From Actinoplanes sp. L3-i22 (GTDB lineage: Bacteria; Actinomycetota; Actinomycetes; Mycobacteriales; Micromonosporaceae): a DNA stretch of 64,000 bases. Positions 48,401 to 58,700 of this stretch are shown here, one piece after another. The DNA lies in contig NZ_AP024745.1 of assembly GCF_019704555.1 (NCBI RefSeq), positions 11,707,501-11,771,500 of the forward strand, read 5' to 3'. The notes beneath the pieces were generated by a model. It did not search any database and was not told the DNA's origin. It worked only from the letters and a program-made list of their open reading frames with translations. Numbering within the stretch: the first letter of the stretch is position 1; each line of letters starts with the position of its first letter. A program made the position numbers and the translations under genes.

Positions 48401-49236
48401 CGTCCCGGGTAATAGACGCCCAGCACACTGAAGACGTGCGCGCGTTTCGCCTGGTTACCCACGTAAAAGGCGACATCTCGCGAGGCGTCGCACATCATCG
48501 TGAGGAACTTCGACTCCAGTTCGCCGGCAAGTTCGCTGTCCGGCAGGTGCCGCAGCCGTCGTTGCAGCGCGACGAACTCCCAATCGAGTAATCCCTGTTC
48601 ATGACCCCGGCATTTGGTGTCCTGGCAGAAGTACCGATATGCCACCTTGAAACGAGGGGCCTGCAGCGGAATCCGCTCCTCCTCGCTGAAAAGATCAAGC
48701 TGATTGACGTAGCCGTCGATCTTTCGCTGCTCCTCCGGAGTCCAGCCCGGATGCTGCTTGATCCGTATCCCGACCACCTCCCGCGGGCGCACCAGGCCGA
48801 GCGACTTCGCGTTGGCATTCTCGATTGCCGCCCGATTGAGCTCACACATGGAATCCACGACGTACGGGTCGACCCAGGCTCTTCGTGGCTTCCACGGCTT
48901 GAGATGGCGGACTTTGATCATGGAGGTCATGCGCGGACGCCAGCTCTCTCGCCGCTGGTCCTGCGCCGCCGGCGTGGCGTCGACGGAAATCAGGTCGTAC
49001 TTCCGGAACGACTCGTCGTCGTCCAGGGCCCGGACATTGATCGGGTACAGCCGCACCCACCCGGGGTTCATCAGATCGGTACTCAGGCCCGCGACGCAGA
49101 CCGTCTCGCCATATTTCTCCGAAGGGTTGGGCGCCGCTTTCACCGTGACCAGGACCTCCAGCCGCGTCAGTCGATTTCCCGGCGGCTTCGGCGGCGGCCC
49201 GTCATCGGCGGGTCCGAAGAGGTCCATTTGTGTCAT
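48397..49236 (-). CDS. Unknown protein convergent with DUF488
   Basis: This 279-residue soluble protein is of unrecognised family. It starts MTQMDLFGPADDGPPPKPP, then has a beta-rich domain VLVTVKAAPNPSEKYGETVCVAGLSTDLMNPGWVRLYPINV, a central helical part with basic patches (KVRHLKPWKPRRAWVDP), and a segment FCQDTKCRGHEQG whose Cys and His residues could bind zinc, followed by LLDWEFVALQR. The sequence is lower in GC than its neighbours. Convergence with DUF488 with overlapping stops suggests a conserved pair; a nucleic-acid-related or defence function is only a guess. Confidence 0.8.
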   Translation of the reverse strand: MTQMDLFGPADDGPPPKPPGNRLTRLEVLVTVKAAPNPSEKYGETVCVAGLSTDLMNPGWVRLYPINVRALDDDESFRKYDLISVDATPAAQDQRRESWRPRMTSMIKVRHLKPWKPRRAWVDPYVVDSMCELNRAAIENANAKSLGLVRPREVVGIRIKQHPGWTPEEQRKIDGYVNQLDLFSEEERIPLQAPRFKVAYRYFCQDTKCRGHEQGLLDWEFVALQRRLRHLPDSELAGELESKFLTMMCDASRDVAFYVGNQAKRAHVFSVLGVYYPGR

Positions 49237-49444
49237 GGGAGATGCCCCCGATGGTGGATGCGCGGCGACAAAATCCAGCTAAACACAGTGGACGGTGGGT
49301 AACCAGACTGGCAACCTGACTAACGGCCGCCTCGAAAGACTGAAGATTCGCTGGACGAACCGGAAAAGTTCATCCAATGCCGACCAGGCCTCCACCTCAA
49401 ACCGTTTACGTGATCCATTGACACGTTGAACGGCGAGGGAGCAT

Positions 49445-52012
49445 GTGGTGCGGATCGGGCGGCGGGATGACGTGGTCACGGACGGGGCGACCGTGCGTGT
49501 CGCGCCCGGGGAGCGTGGCGCCGCGCAGACCATCGCGGCCGCGATCCGGGCCGTCCGGCCGGATCAGGCGATCGTTCTCGCGGCCGGCGTCTATCAGGAG
49601 GAGCTCCTGATCGACCGGGACGTCCGGATCGTCGCCGAGCTGGGCCGGGGCACCGTCTGGCTGGCCGGGCACACGATCCGGGTCACCGCCGGCGCGACCC
49701 TGGAGGACCTGGTGCTGGCCGGCGCCGACGCGGACGAGCCGCTGCTCCAGGTGGAGTCCGGCACGGCCCGGGTCAACGGCTGCGAGCTGCGCGGCGGGCG
49801 GATCGAGGTCACCGGCACGGCCCGGCTCGAGCTGCGCGACAGTCACCTGTCCGGCGCGCGCCTGGCCGGGGTCTACGCGCTCGGCGACAGCCGGGTGATC
49901 GTGAAGCGCTCCCGGATCACCGAGGTGGACGGGATCGGCGTGGTGGCCGGCGGCAACGCCCGGGTCACCGTCACCGACACGTGGATCGGCGCGGTCTCCG
50001 GGTCCGGCCTGCGGGCCCGCGGCAACGCGCGGATCGAGCTGGACCGTGGCGCGATCAGCCGGCCCGGCCGGCACGGGGTGCTGGCCGAGGAGTCCTCGTC
50101 GGTGACCATGCGGGACGGCGCGGTCGAGCGGAGCAGCGCCGACGGGGTGCTCGCGTCCGGCTCCGCGCGGGTCGAGCTGACCGGCTGCCGGGTCACCGAC
50201 GTGGCCGGGGCCGGCGCGGTCGCGACCGAGACCGCCGAGATCGTGCTGACCAGGTGTGAGGTGGACCGGGCGGCGACCACCGGGGTGGTGTGCCGGGGCG
50301 ACGCCACGGTCACCGTCACCGGCGGGACGGTGCGTAACTCGGGCGGCAACGGCATCTTCGTCACCGAGCGCGGCACGGTGAAGCTGGACCGGACGTCGGT
50401 CGGCGACTCCAAGTTCAGTGCCGTGCACGTCGGCGGGACCGGCACGCTGACCGTGGACGGCGCGTGGCTCGGCCCGTCCGCCGAGCACGGCCTGCACGTG
50501 ATCGGCGAGAGCCGGGTCGAGGTGACCGGCGCCCGGGTGCACCGCTGCGGGCTGGCCGGGCTCAGCGTCGACGAGCACGCGCGGGTGACGATGACCGGCG
50601 TGATCCTGGACGCCAACCGCAACGGCGTGATCACCGGCTCGGATCAGCCCGCCACCGTCACGGATTGCCTGGTCAGCGGTGCCGAGCGGGCCGGGGTGCA
50701 GGTCAGCGGCGGCGCGTCGATCACGATCACGGAGACCCGGATCGAGCGGCCGGGGACCGCCGGGATCGTCTTCGAGCAGGACAGTTCGGGCACGGTGGAG
50801 AAGTGCTCGGTGCACGGGGCGGGCGGCTCCGGCATCGTGGTCTGGACCGGCGCCAAGCCGACCGTGCGGGACACCACGTGCACCGCGGGCGGCAAGAACG
50901 GGCTGTTCGTCGCCGAGCGCGGGGGTGGCGAGTTCACCGACTGCACGTTCACCGGCAGCGCGTTCCCGGCGATCCACATCGGAGCGCAGGCCGACCCGCG
51001 GATCATCCGCGCGCGGATCCGGGACACCGAGATCGACGTGGACGTGGACGACGACGCCCGGGCGGTCTTCGAGGACGTGCGGCTGACCGACGTACCGAAA
51101 TCTCTGCTGCCTGCCGGAACCGTGAAGGCGGTCGCGACCAGCGGCGGGTCTTCGCCGTCCGGCGGCACCTCGACCGACGCGCCGCCGGAGAAGGAAGAGC
51201 TTCCCGAACTGCTGGCGGAGCTCAACGCCCTGGTCGGCCTGGACCGGGTCAAGCAGGACGTCGGGGCACAGATCAAACTCATGCAGACGGTACGACGTCG
51301 GCAGGACGCCGGCCTGGCCGCGCCGCCGCTGAGCCGCCACCTGGTCTTCGCCGGCAACCCGGGCACCGGCAAGACCACCGTCGCCCGCCTGTACGGCCGG
51401 TTGCTGCACGCGATGGGCATGCTGGAGCGCGGCCACCTGATCGAGGCCGACCGCACCGCGATGGTCGGGGAGTACGTCGGGCACACCGGCCCGCGCACCC
51501 AGGCCGTCTTCCGCAAGGCGCTCGGCGGGGTGCTCTTCATCGACGAGGCGTATTCGCTGGTCCCGCCCGGGCACACCAACGACTTCGGCCAGGAGGCGAT
51601 CGCCACCCTGGTCAAGCTGATGGAGGACCACCGCGACGACGTGGTGGTGATCGTCGCCGGGTACACCGAGGAGATGAGCCGGTTCATCGCCTCGAACCCG
51701 GGCCTGGCCTCGCGGTTCTCCCGGACGCTGACGTTCGAGGACTACTCGGCGGACGAGCTGACCGGGATCGTCGAGTCGCAGTGCGCGCACCACGAGTACC
51801 AGCTCGCCGACGACGCGCGGGAGCTGCTGCAGGCGTACTTCGTCGGCCAGGACCGGGACAAGGGGTTCGGCAACGGGCGCGCCGCGCGGCAGATCTTCCA
51901 GCGGATGACCGAGCACCAGGCGCAACGCGTGGCGGATCTCTCCGAGCCGTCCACCGACGACCTGCTCCGATTGACGCTCGATGACGTGCCGGTGGTCGGT
52001 TCCGTCGGCTGA
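49445..52012 (+). CDS. Right-handed beta-helix fused to CbbX/EccA-like AAA+ ATPase
   Basis: This 855-residue protein fuses two parts. Residues about 20-560 form a right-handed parallel beta-helix of many 23-residue-like turns (NGIFVTERGTVKLDRTSV, SGIVVWTGAKPTVRDTTC and similar). A short Ser/Gly linker leads to an AAA+ domain (about 590-850) of the CbbX/SpoVK/EccA type, with LDRVKQDVGAQIKLM, Walker A GNPGTGKTT near 640, Walker B VLFIDEAYSL near 697, and the arginine-finger region NPGLASRFSRTL. No signal peptide, so cytoplasmic. GTG 49445 follows GAGGGA. EccA-type ATPases serve type VII secretion, and a giant effector-like gene lies next door; function here is inferred. Confidence 0.88.
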   Translation: MVRIGRRDDVVTDGATVRVAPGERGAAQTIAAAIRAVRPDQAIVLAAGVYQEELLIDRDVRIVAELGRGTVWLAGHTIRVTAGATLEDLVLAGADADEPLLQVESGTARVNGCELRGGRIEVTGTARLELRDSHLSGARLAGVYALGDSRVIVKRSRITEVDGIGVVAGGNARVTVTDTWIGAVSGSGLRARGNARIELDRGAISRPGRHGVLAEESSSVTMRDGAVERSSADGVLASGSARVELTGCRVTDVAGAGAVATETAEIVLTRCEVDRAATTGVVCRGDATVTVTGGTVRNSGGNGIFVTERGTVKLDRTSVGDSKFSAVHVGGTGTLTVDGAWLGPSAEHGLHVIGESRVEVTGARVHRCGLAGLSVDEHARVTMTGVILDANRNGVITGSDQPATVTDCLVSGAERAGVQVSGGASITITETRIERPGTAGIVFEQDSSGTVEKCSVHGAGGSGIVVWTGAKPTVRDTTCTAGGKNGLFVAERGGGEFTDCTFTGSAFPAIHIGAQADPRIIRARIRDTEIDVDVDDDARAVFEDVRLTDVPKSLLPAGTVKAVATSGGSSPSGGTSTDAPPEKEELPELLAELNALVGLDRVKQDVGAQIKLMQTVRRRQDAGLAAPPLSRHLVFAGNPGTGKTTVARLYGRLLHAMGMLERGHLIEADRTAMVGEYVGHTGPRTQAVFRKALGGVLFIDEAYSLVPPGHTNDFGQEAIATLVKLMEDHRDDVVVIVAGYTEEMSRFIASNPGLASRFSRTLTFEDYSADELTGIVESQCAHHEYQLADDARELLQAYFVGQDRDKGFGNGRAARQIFQRMTEHQAQRVADLSEPSTDDLLRLTLDDVPVVGSVG

Positions 52013-52060
52013 ATGTTCATCCGGTGAACAACCTAGTTTGTACTGTTATATCGGCATAGC

Positions 52061-52678
52061 GTGTCCTTTGTGGATGACCCGGTGGTGTGGTTCGAACAGG
52101 TGCTGGTGCCGCAGAGCACGCCCACGCTGCGCCGCTACGTGACCCGGCTGATGCCCGGCGACCCGCACCGGGCCGACGACATCGTTCAGGAGACCCTGCT
52201 CCGCGCGTGGCGTCACCTGTCCACGGTCAAGGCGGCCCGGTCCCCGCAGGCCTGGCTCACCCGGGTCGCCCGCAACCTGGCCATCGACTGGTCCCGCCGG
52301 CACGCCGCCCGGCCCACCGAGGTCGACGACGATCTGAGCACCGCGGTCTGGGCGCCGGCCGACGACCTCTACGAGGCGGTACTGGACCGGGCGGTGCTGA
52401 TCCGGGCGTTGCGGAAACTCTCGCCGGCGCATCGGGAGGCGCTGATCCTGGTGCACTACCAGGATCAGACCCACGCTGAGGTCGCCACCGCGCTCGGCGT
52501 GCCGGCCGGCACGATGAAGTCGCGGGCGCACTACGCCACGCGGGAGCTGCAGCAGGCGCTGGACGCCCAGGGCGTCACCAGCGCCGCCTACGGCGAAGCC
52601 GGCGCCGCTTACGGCGAAGCCGGCCCCGGCGCCCGGGAAGCGCTGGAAGGCAGCTGCCCGAAGAGCCGGCCGCTCTAG
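52061..52678 (+). CDS. ECF sigma factor, SigM/SigL-like, with duplicated C-terminal tail
   Basis: This ECF sigma factor of about 205 residues has region 2 (LRRYVTRLMPGDPHRADDIVQETLLRAWRHL, WLTRVARNLAIDWSRR) and region 4 (LSPAHREALILVHYQDQTHAEVATALGVPAGTMKSRAHYATREL). It starts at GTG 52061, 48 bases after the beta-helix/AAA+ gene and after an AT-rich stretch, without a clear ribosome site. No anti-sigma gene follows. The tail contains AAYGEAG twice, from a 21-bp direct repeat, and the stop sits in a 23-bp tandem duplication. It is convergent with the giant gene. Confidence 0.9.
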   Translation: MSFVDDPVVWFEQVLVPQSTPTLRRYVTRLMPGDPHRADDIVQETLLRAWRHLSTVKAARSPQAWLTRVARNLAIDWSRRHAARPTEVDDDLSTAVWAPADDLYEAVLDRAVLIRALRKLSPAHREALILVHYQDQTHAEVATALGVPAGTMKSRAHYATRELQQALDAQGVTSAAYGEAGAAYGEAGPGAREALEGSCPKSRPL

Positions 52679-52708
52679 TTTCCCGGAGCCGGCCGCTCTA
52701 GTTTCCCG
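52663..52708. repeat. 23-bp tandem duplication carrying two stop codons
   Basis: Bases 52663-52685 and 52686-52708 are identical. The first copy contains the TAG of the rightward sigma gene, and the second contains the stop (CTA on this strand) of the leftward giant gene. Confidence 0.92.
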
Positions 52709-55700
52709 CCGCCAGCGCGGCGACCATCTCCTCCTGGCTCGCCTTGATGCCGCCGGCCAGCACCTTCGCCACCATCGGGTCGTTCCCGGCGGCCACCAGT
52801 TCCCTCGTGCGCAACTCGACGAACCGCGCGCGAACATCCTCAACCGCCGGCTCGGAAACGACCGGCGGCTTGGGATCGGTCGGCAGCTTGGGATCGGTCG
52901 GCGCCTCGGCATGCTTGAACAGGCGCGGCTCGACCGGGATGCCGAACTGCGCGGTCATCCGCTCGGCCACGTTCGCCAGCCACCGCTTCACGTCGGCGAC
53001 CTGCAGGTCCGGCCGGACCTTCCCGCTCATGTACCGCCCCGACTTGTCGTTCACCTCCCAGCGCCCGGTCGCCGGGTTCACCCCCAGCTCCCCGCTGACC
53101 CGGGCCTGCCCCGCATACGACTTCCCGTCCCCGTCGAACCGCGCGCCGATCGTCGGATGCCCCTGCTGGTTGATGCTGTCCCGCAACTGGTCCAGGGTCA
53201 GGTCCGGGTTCTTCGTCACCATCCCGGCGTGCAGGTCACGCAGCTGCGCGTCGGAGACGACGGTGAGGATCTCCTCGCTGCCGATGTAGATCTCGCCGTC
53301 CGGGGTGACCACGTAGTGCCAGTGCGCGTCCGGCCGGCCCTCGAACAGGTTCGGGTGGAAGTCGGCGAGCGGCATCCACGCCGGGTTCAGCCGGACCTCC
53401 TGCATCGCGAGATCCGCCCCCTTGGCGCCCTTCTCCGCCGGGCCCTTCGGCGGGTGCAGCTCGAACGGCTTGACCTTCTTCGGCCACACCGGGTCGCCGA
53501 ACGGCGCGTCGAAGTCCTGCCCGGACCGGCCGGCGTTGTAGTGGTTGCCGATCCGGTGCACCTCGATCAGCGGAGCGCCGGTCCGGCCGACCATGGTCGG
53601 CACGCCCGTCGGGTGGATCACCCGGGCCCGGACGTCCAGCGCATCCGCCAGCACCGGCAGGAACGCCTCGCCGAGCGGACCCTTCCAGTGGTCCTCCCAG
53701 TGCGTGACCGCGTTCGTCAGCGCGTCGAACTCGGCCTGGCTCAGCGGCCGGTCCGGGTCGACGTGGTGGTTGGTGAGCACGTCGCGCAGCACCGGCTCGG
53801 GCAGCGTGTCCACGTCGACGGTGAGCCCGCGACCGGTCAGGTAGTCGAGCATCCCCTGCATGCTGAGCGAGTCGTCGGCGAGGTTCCCGCTCGCGGTGAG
53901 CGGCACGTCGTCGAGCGCGGCGCTCCGGGCGAAGTCCGGGTCGAGACCGACATCGAACAGGTGGACGGTCCGCTCCTCCAGGTAGCGGTCGCGCAGCAGC
54001 GTCATCGGCAGCAGATGCCCCTGGGTGACCGTGGTCAGGCCGAGCTGATGCAGTTCGGTGACCAGCTGACCCCGGGTCATCGTGGCGGCGCGCGCGCTGA
54101 CCTGCGGTTCGGTGCTCAGGCGGTACTGGTGGATCGCGGCCGGCGGCACCGAGCCCGGGCCGTTCTGCTCCAGGTGCCGCAGCGCGAGCCGACGCAACTG
54201 GTCCGCCGCCGCACCGAGCTCAATGCTCGTCGGCACCAGTCCGTTCCGATCCCGCTGACCGTTCGTGGTCAGGGCGGTGGTCTGCGCCCGGACCGCGTCG
54301 GCGTTGCCGAGCCAGGCGGTCAGGTGCTCGGAGGTGTAGCCGATCGCGGTGAGCCGCTCGCTGACCAGGGCCGGCGCGGTGGCCACGAACGAGTAGAGCT
54401 GGCAGCGACCGTCGCCGGGCACGTCGAGCACCCGGCTGACCGGCGGCGGGGCCGGCAGCGGCGGCGGCGCGGCGAGCGACGGCGCGGTCTTGACCGAGGG
54501 CGCCAGGCCGAGGAAGTCGTTCCGGAACGCGTCCAGCAGCTGGTAGTGCCGCTGCTCCAGGGCCCACCACGTCTCGCCGGCCGCGACCCACTTCGCGTTC
54601 AGCCCCGGGAGCTCGGCCGTTTTGAGATCTTTCAAACCCGGTTTCCCGTACGCCTCGAACCGCGCCTGATCCAGCGCATCCGCGGCCTTGATGAACGCCT
54701 CGGCCGCCTCGAACACCGTGGCCTCGTGCGCCTCGATCGCGGCGAAGCGCGGCGCCCGATCCCCGGTCAGGTCCAGCGCGATCTTGGCGTCGTGCAGTCC
54801 CATCCGCAGCGACACGTTCATCAGGCCGCCCCGCACCGGCGTGCCCTTGCCCTTGAGCGTCACCGTGACCACCACCCGGCTCAGGTAGTCGACCAGCCCG
54901 GACGCGCTCTCCGGCTTGACGTTGCCGAGCGCGCCGGTGGACAGGCTCCCGCTCTCCGTCGCGGCCTGCGAGTCGCCGGTCGCGATGCCCGGGCCGCCGG
55001 CTTCGAGCGCCTGGTACGGATCGTCGGCGAACCCCCGCCCGATCAGCGGCACCCGCGGCGCCCGCAGGTTCTGCACCATCTTGTTGGTGCCGGCGCTGTA
55101 CCCCGCGGTCTGCAGCGGCGCGTGCTCGCGGAACACTCCGCTGCTGACCCCGCCGAGCGACGCGCCCTCCGGCAGCAGCTTGATGTTGATCTTCGCGTGC
55201 TGGCCGAAGATCTGTGCGCTGGTCACCTCGGGCAGGTCCAGGCCGTGCGTGGTGAGCATCTGCGGGACGTTCGGCAGCAGCAGCTCCGGGGTCAGGCTCT
55301 GGTGGATCTGGTGCGCGCCGGCGTAGCCCGGGGTCTTCAGTCGCCTGGCGGCGTCGGCGAGCTGCGTCTCGACGAGTTTCTGCAGCTGGGCGATCTGGGT
55401 GAGGTCCTCGGCGCTGTAGCGGGGCGGCATCGGCAGACCATTGGCCTCGCTCCAGCCCGTACCCTCAATCGCCTGGTTTTTGATCTCATAGGTTTTCGGC
55501 GGAGCCGGCGGAGCGGAGATGCGCGGCAGGCGCAGGTCGTCGGCCCAGCGATTCTGCTCGACGAAGTCGTGTGCGGTGAGCAGGCTGGAGCCGATCCGCT
55601 CCCCCTTGTCGAACACCACCAGGGAGAACTTGACCGGGAACCGCATCCGCGCCTTGATCCCCCGCCCGGAGCTGAGCTGGGTGTCGACCGACGCCTGCCC

Positions 55701-58700
55701 GCTGCCCTGCGAGTTCGACACCTGCGACGACTTGCCGACGGTGTCGCCGAGGCCCATCGCCAGGTTCTCGCCGTGATGGTTGGAGACGCCGGTGCCGGCC
55801 GCCCCGGCGACCACGGTGTGCCCGTGCGTGCGCTGGACCGTGGTCCCGCTGTCGCTGACGCCGGTGGTCTTGATGTCCAGGTCGTTGTGGTCGGCGACGA
55901 AGCCCTGGAACTCCGGCTCGCCGGTGAGCTCGGCGATCAGCCGGATGTCGCGGGAGTGCTGGGTCATCCGCCCGGGCTTGAGGTGCAGCACCGACATGCC
56001 ACCGTCCAGCATGGACGGGAAGTGCTGGGCGACGCCCTCCGGCGTGAACAGGTAGAGCAGCCGGCGCCGGTTCAGCATCGGGTCGCCGAGGCCCGGTTCG
56101 GACAGCGACTTCCAGATCCGGGCCAGCGACTCCTGCCCGGCGGCGGCCTTCTGCAGGCCGGTGGTCATCTCGCCGGTGAGCGAGGGCGTGTGGTGGAACG
56201 TGTAGAGGCCGAGGCCGGCGGTGTGTCCCGGCGCCAGCCGCAGCAGCGTCGCCGGCGACGGCAGCCAGGGCATTCCGGTGTACGCGAGGTCCCCCGGAAG
56301 CTTCGGCAGCAGTCCCAGCGTCTCCACGACCTCGGCGGAGAGCCGCAGGTAGACCGCGTTGGTGACGGTCCCGTCGGTCTGGATCGACTTGAAGTGGTGC
56401 AGCCAGTCCCCGGTGCGCAGGGCCTGCGGGATCACCGCGAACCGGTCCGGATCCGTGGTGATCTCGGCGCCCACCGACACCTTCAGGTCGAACTTCACCA
56501 GGTACGACCGGGTCTTGCCCTTCCGGTTGTTGGCGTTCCGCTCGATCGCGCCGGACAGGCCGCTGCTGTCCCTCTTCGCGGTCGCGTAGATCAGCCGCTC
56601 GTAGCCGGCGTTCAGCAGGCCACCGCCGCCGCTGGTGTCCTTGCTGGTCCCGGTCTTGCGGATGTTCGTGGAGAAGTTGCCACGCGCGGCGAGCTGCCAC
56701 TCCTGGGTCTTGGCGCCGTCCACCTCGACACCGCCGATCGACGCGGTCTCGGTGGTGATCACGCTGTGCGCCGGCAGGATCTCCGGGTTGGTCAGCGTGG
56801 CCGAGACGGCCAGGTCGACCGAGGCGCCGTTCTCGTCGGTGCTCACCCGGTCCACGTGCCAGCGGCCGCCGAGCATCGAGCGCAGCGCGCTGACCTGGTC
56901 GGCCTCGGTGAACCGGCCGAGCAGGGCGGCCCACAGCGGCATGCCTTCGAGCAGGCCGTCGATGCCGCGCAGCCCGGCGATCCTGGTGCGGGAGATCGAG
57001 GTGACGTAGTCCTGGGCGGCCCGGAGTGCGTCGGTGGCCAGTTGCAACACGTACGTGCTGGCCGGCATCGCCTCCACCGACAGCCAGTCCCGGACCGGGC
57101 TGGACGGCCCCGCGTCCACCCAGTCGCGCAGCGTGGTCAGGTCGAACTTGGTGGCCCGTCGCAACGCCAGCGGATCGGCCCGCGCGGTGAACACCGGCGG
57201 ATGGCTGATCGCCCGCGGGACCACGCTCGCCTCGTCGAACAGCACGGTCACCGGCTTGACCGAGGTCAACCGGTACCGGGTGATGGTCGTCCCGCCGATG
57301 TGCGGGACCTGCTCGGCGGGGAACCGCTCGGCCTGCCGCGGCATCCGCTCGCGGACCACCCGGCCCACCTGGACCCGGGAGCGTGGGTCGTGGCCGAGCC
57401 GCTCGGTGAACGCGTAGACCTTCACCGTGATCTCGAGGTTGTTGCCGAACGCCTGGGAGTTCGGGGTGCCGCCGTTGAGCCGCGTCTCGGAGCCGCTGAG
57501 CTGCGCGCCGCTCTGCCGGCCGGTCCGCCCGCGCACCTCGATCGCGCCGGACGGGACCAGTGCCGTGGACGCCTTGCCGGAGAACCGGAAGACGCCGCCG
57601 CCCTCGACCGTGCCGCCGTACCGCCACTGGCCGCTCGCCACGATCCGCTGCTGGGTGCCGTCGGCCCGGGCGTTGCGGACCGCGGTGCCCTTCTCGGTGC
57701 CCAGATGCGTGAAGCCGTCCGTGTAGCGGCCGGTCACGTGCACGACCAGGTGCCGGACGCCGATCTTCTTGGTCCGGGTCAGCTCGGCGATCAGGCCGAA
57801 CTTGAGCAGGCTCGGGTTGCCCTGACGCAGGCCGGCGGCGGACAGCACCCGGTCCAGCTCGGCCTGGTTGTGCCCGCGTTCCAGGGCGGACTTGCTGGTC
57901 GCCATGAACTTGGTGCGGCCGGGCGCGGCGAACTTCGGCAGGAAGCCGCCCTCGAACGACCGGACCAGCTCGGTCACCTCGGTCTGCAGGTCCTGGAACG
58001 CGCTCAGGCCGTTGGTCACCGAACGGCCGCCGGTCAGCGCGTACGGCGGCACGTGCCAGTTCCCGATCGGCCCGTCGAAGCGGGTGGCCCCGTCGGTCAG
58101 CTCGGTCAGCCGGCTCATCGGCAGCCGGCCGAGCACGACCAGGTCGATCGTCACCGCGTCGACCGCGCCGCTGGTGAACGGCAGCCGACTGCCCAGGTAC
58201 TCGCGCAGCGCCGGGGTGAGCACGAGCCGGAAGCGCGCCTCCACGGCGACGTTGCCGATGTCCTTGAACTCGGTGCCGATCCGCGAGACGGCGTTGTCCG
58301 CGCTGGACGCGGTGGCCGAGCGGATGAAGCCGCCGAAGAGCCGGAACTGCACGTACGCCGGCCCGAACGCCCACCGGATCGGCACCACCGACAGCGCGCC
58401 GCCGACCCGGCTGGTCTGGGTCACCTTCGCGCCGGTGCTCAGGCCCGGCTGCCAGCGGAACGACGTCTTGGCGACATCCCCGATCGCCTCCATCTGCGGC
58501 AGCGTCGCCGACATCTGCAGGGACAGCGCGTGCGCGCCGCGCGAGCTGGTCAGCAGCGGCGGATGCACCGGGCTGTCCAGCGCCGGCATCAGGTTCGCCA
58601 GCATCGACGACTCGCTGAACAGGGCGCGGGCGTCCCGGGCGCCGGCCGTGCCGGGGTCAACGGCCTTGGTCGGCGCGAGCAGCGTGAGGATCTCCTCGGC

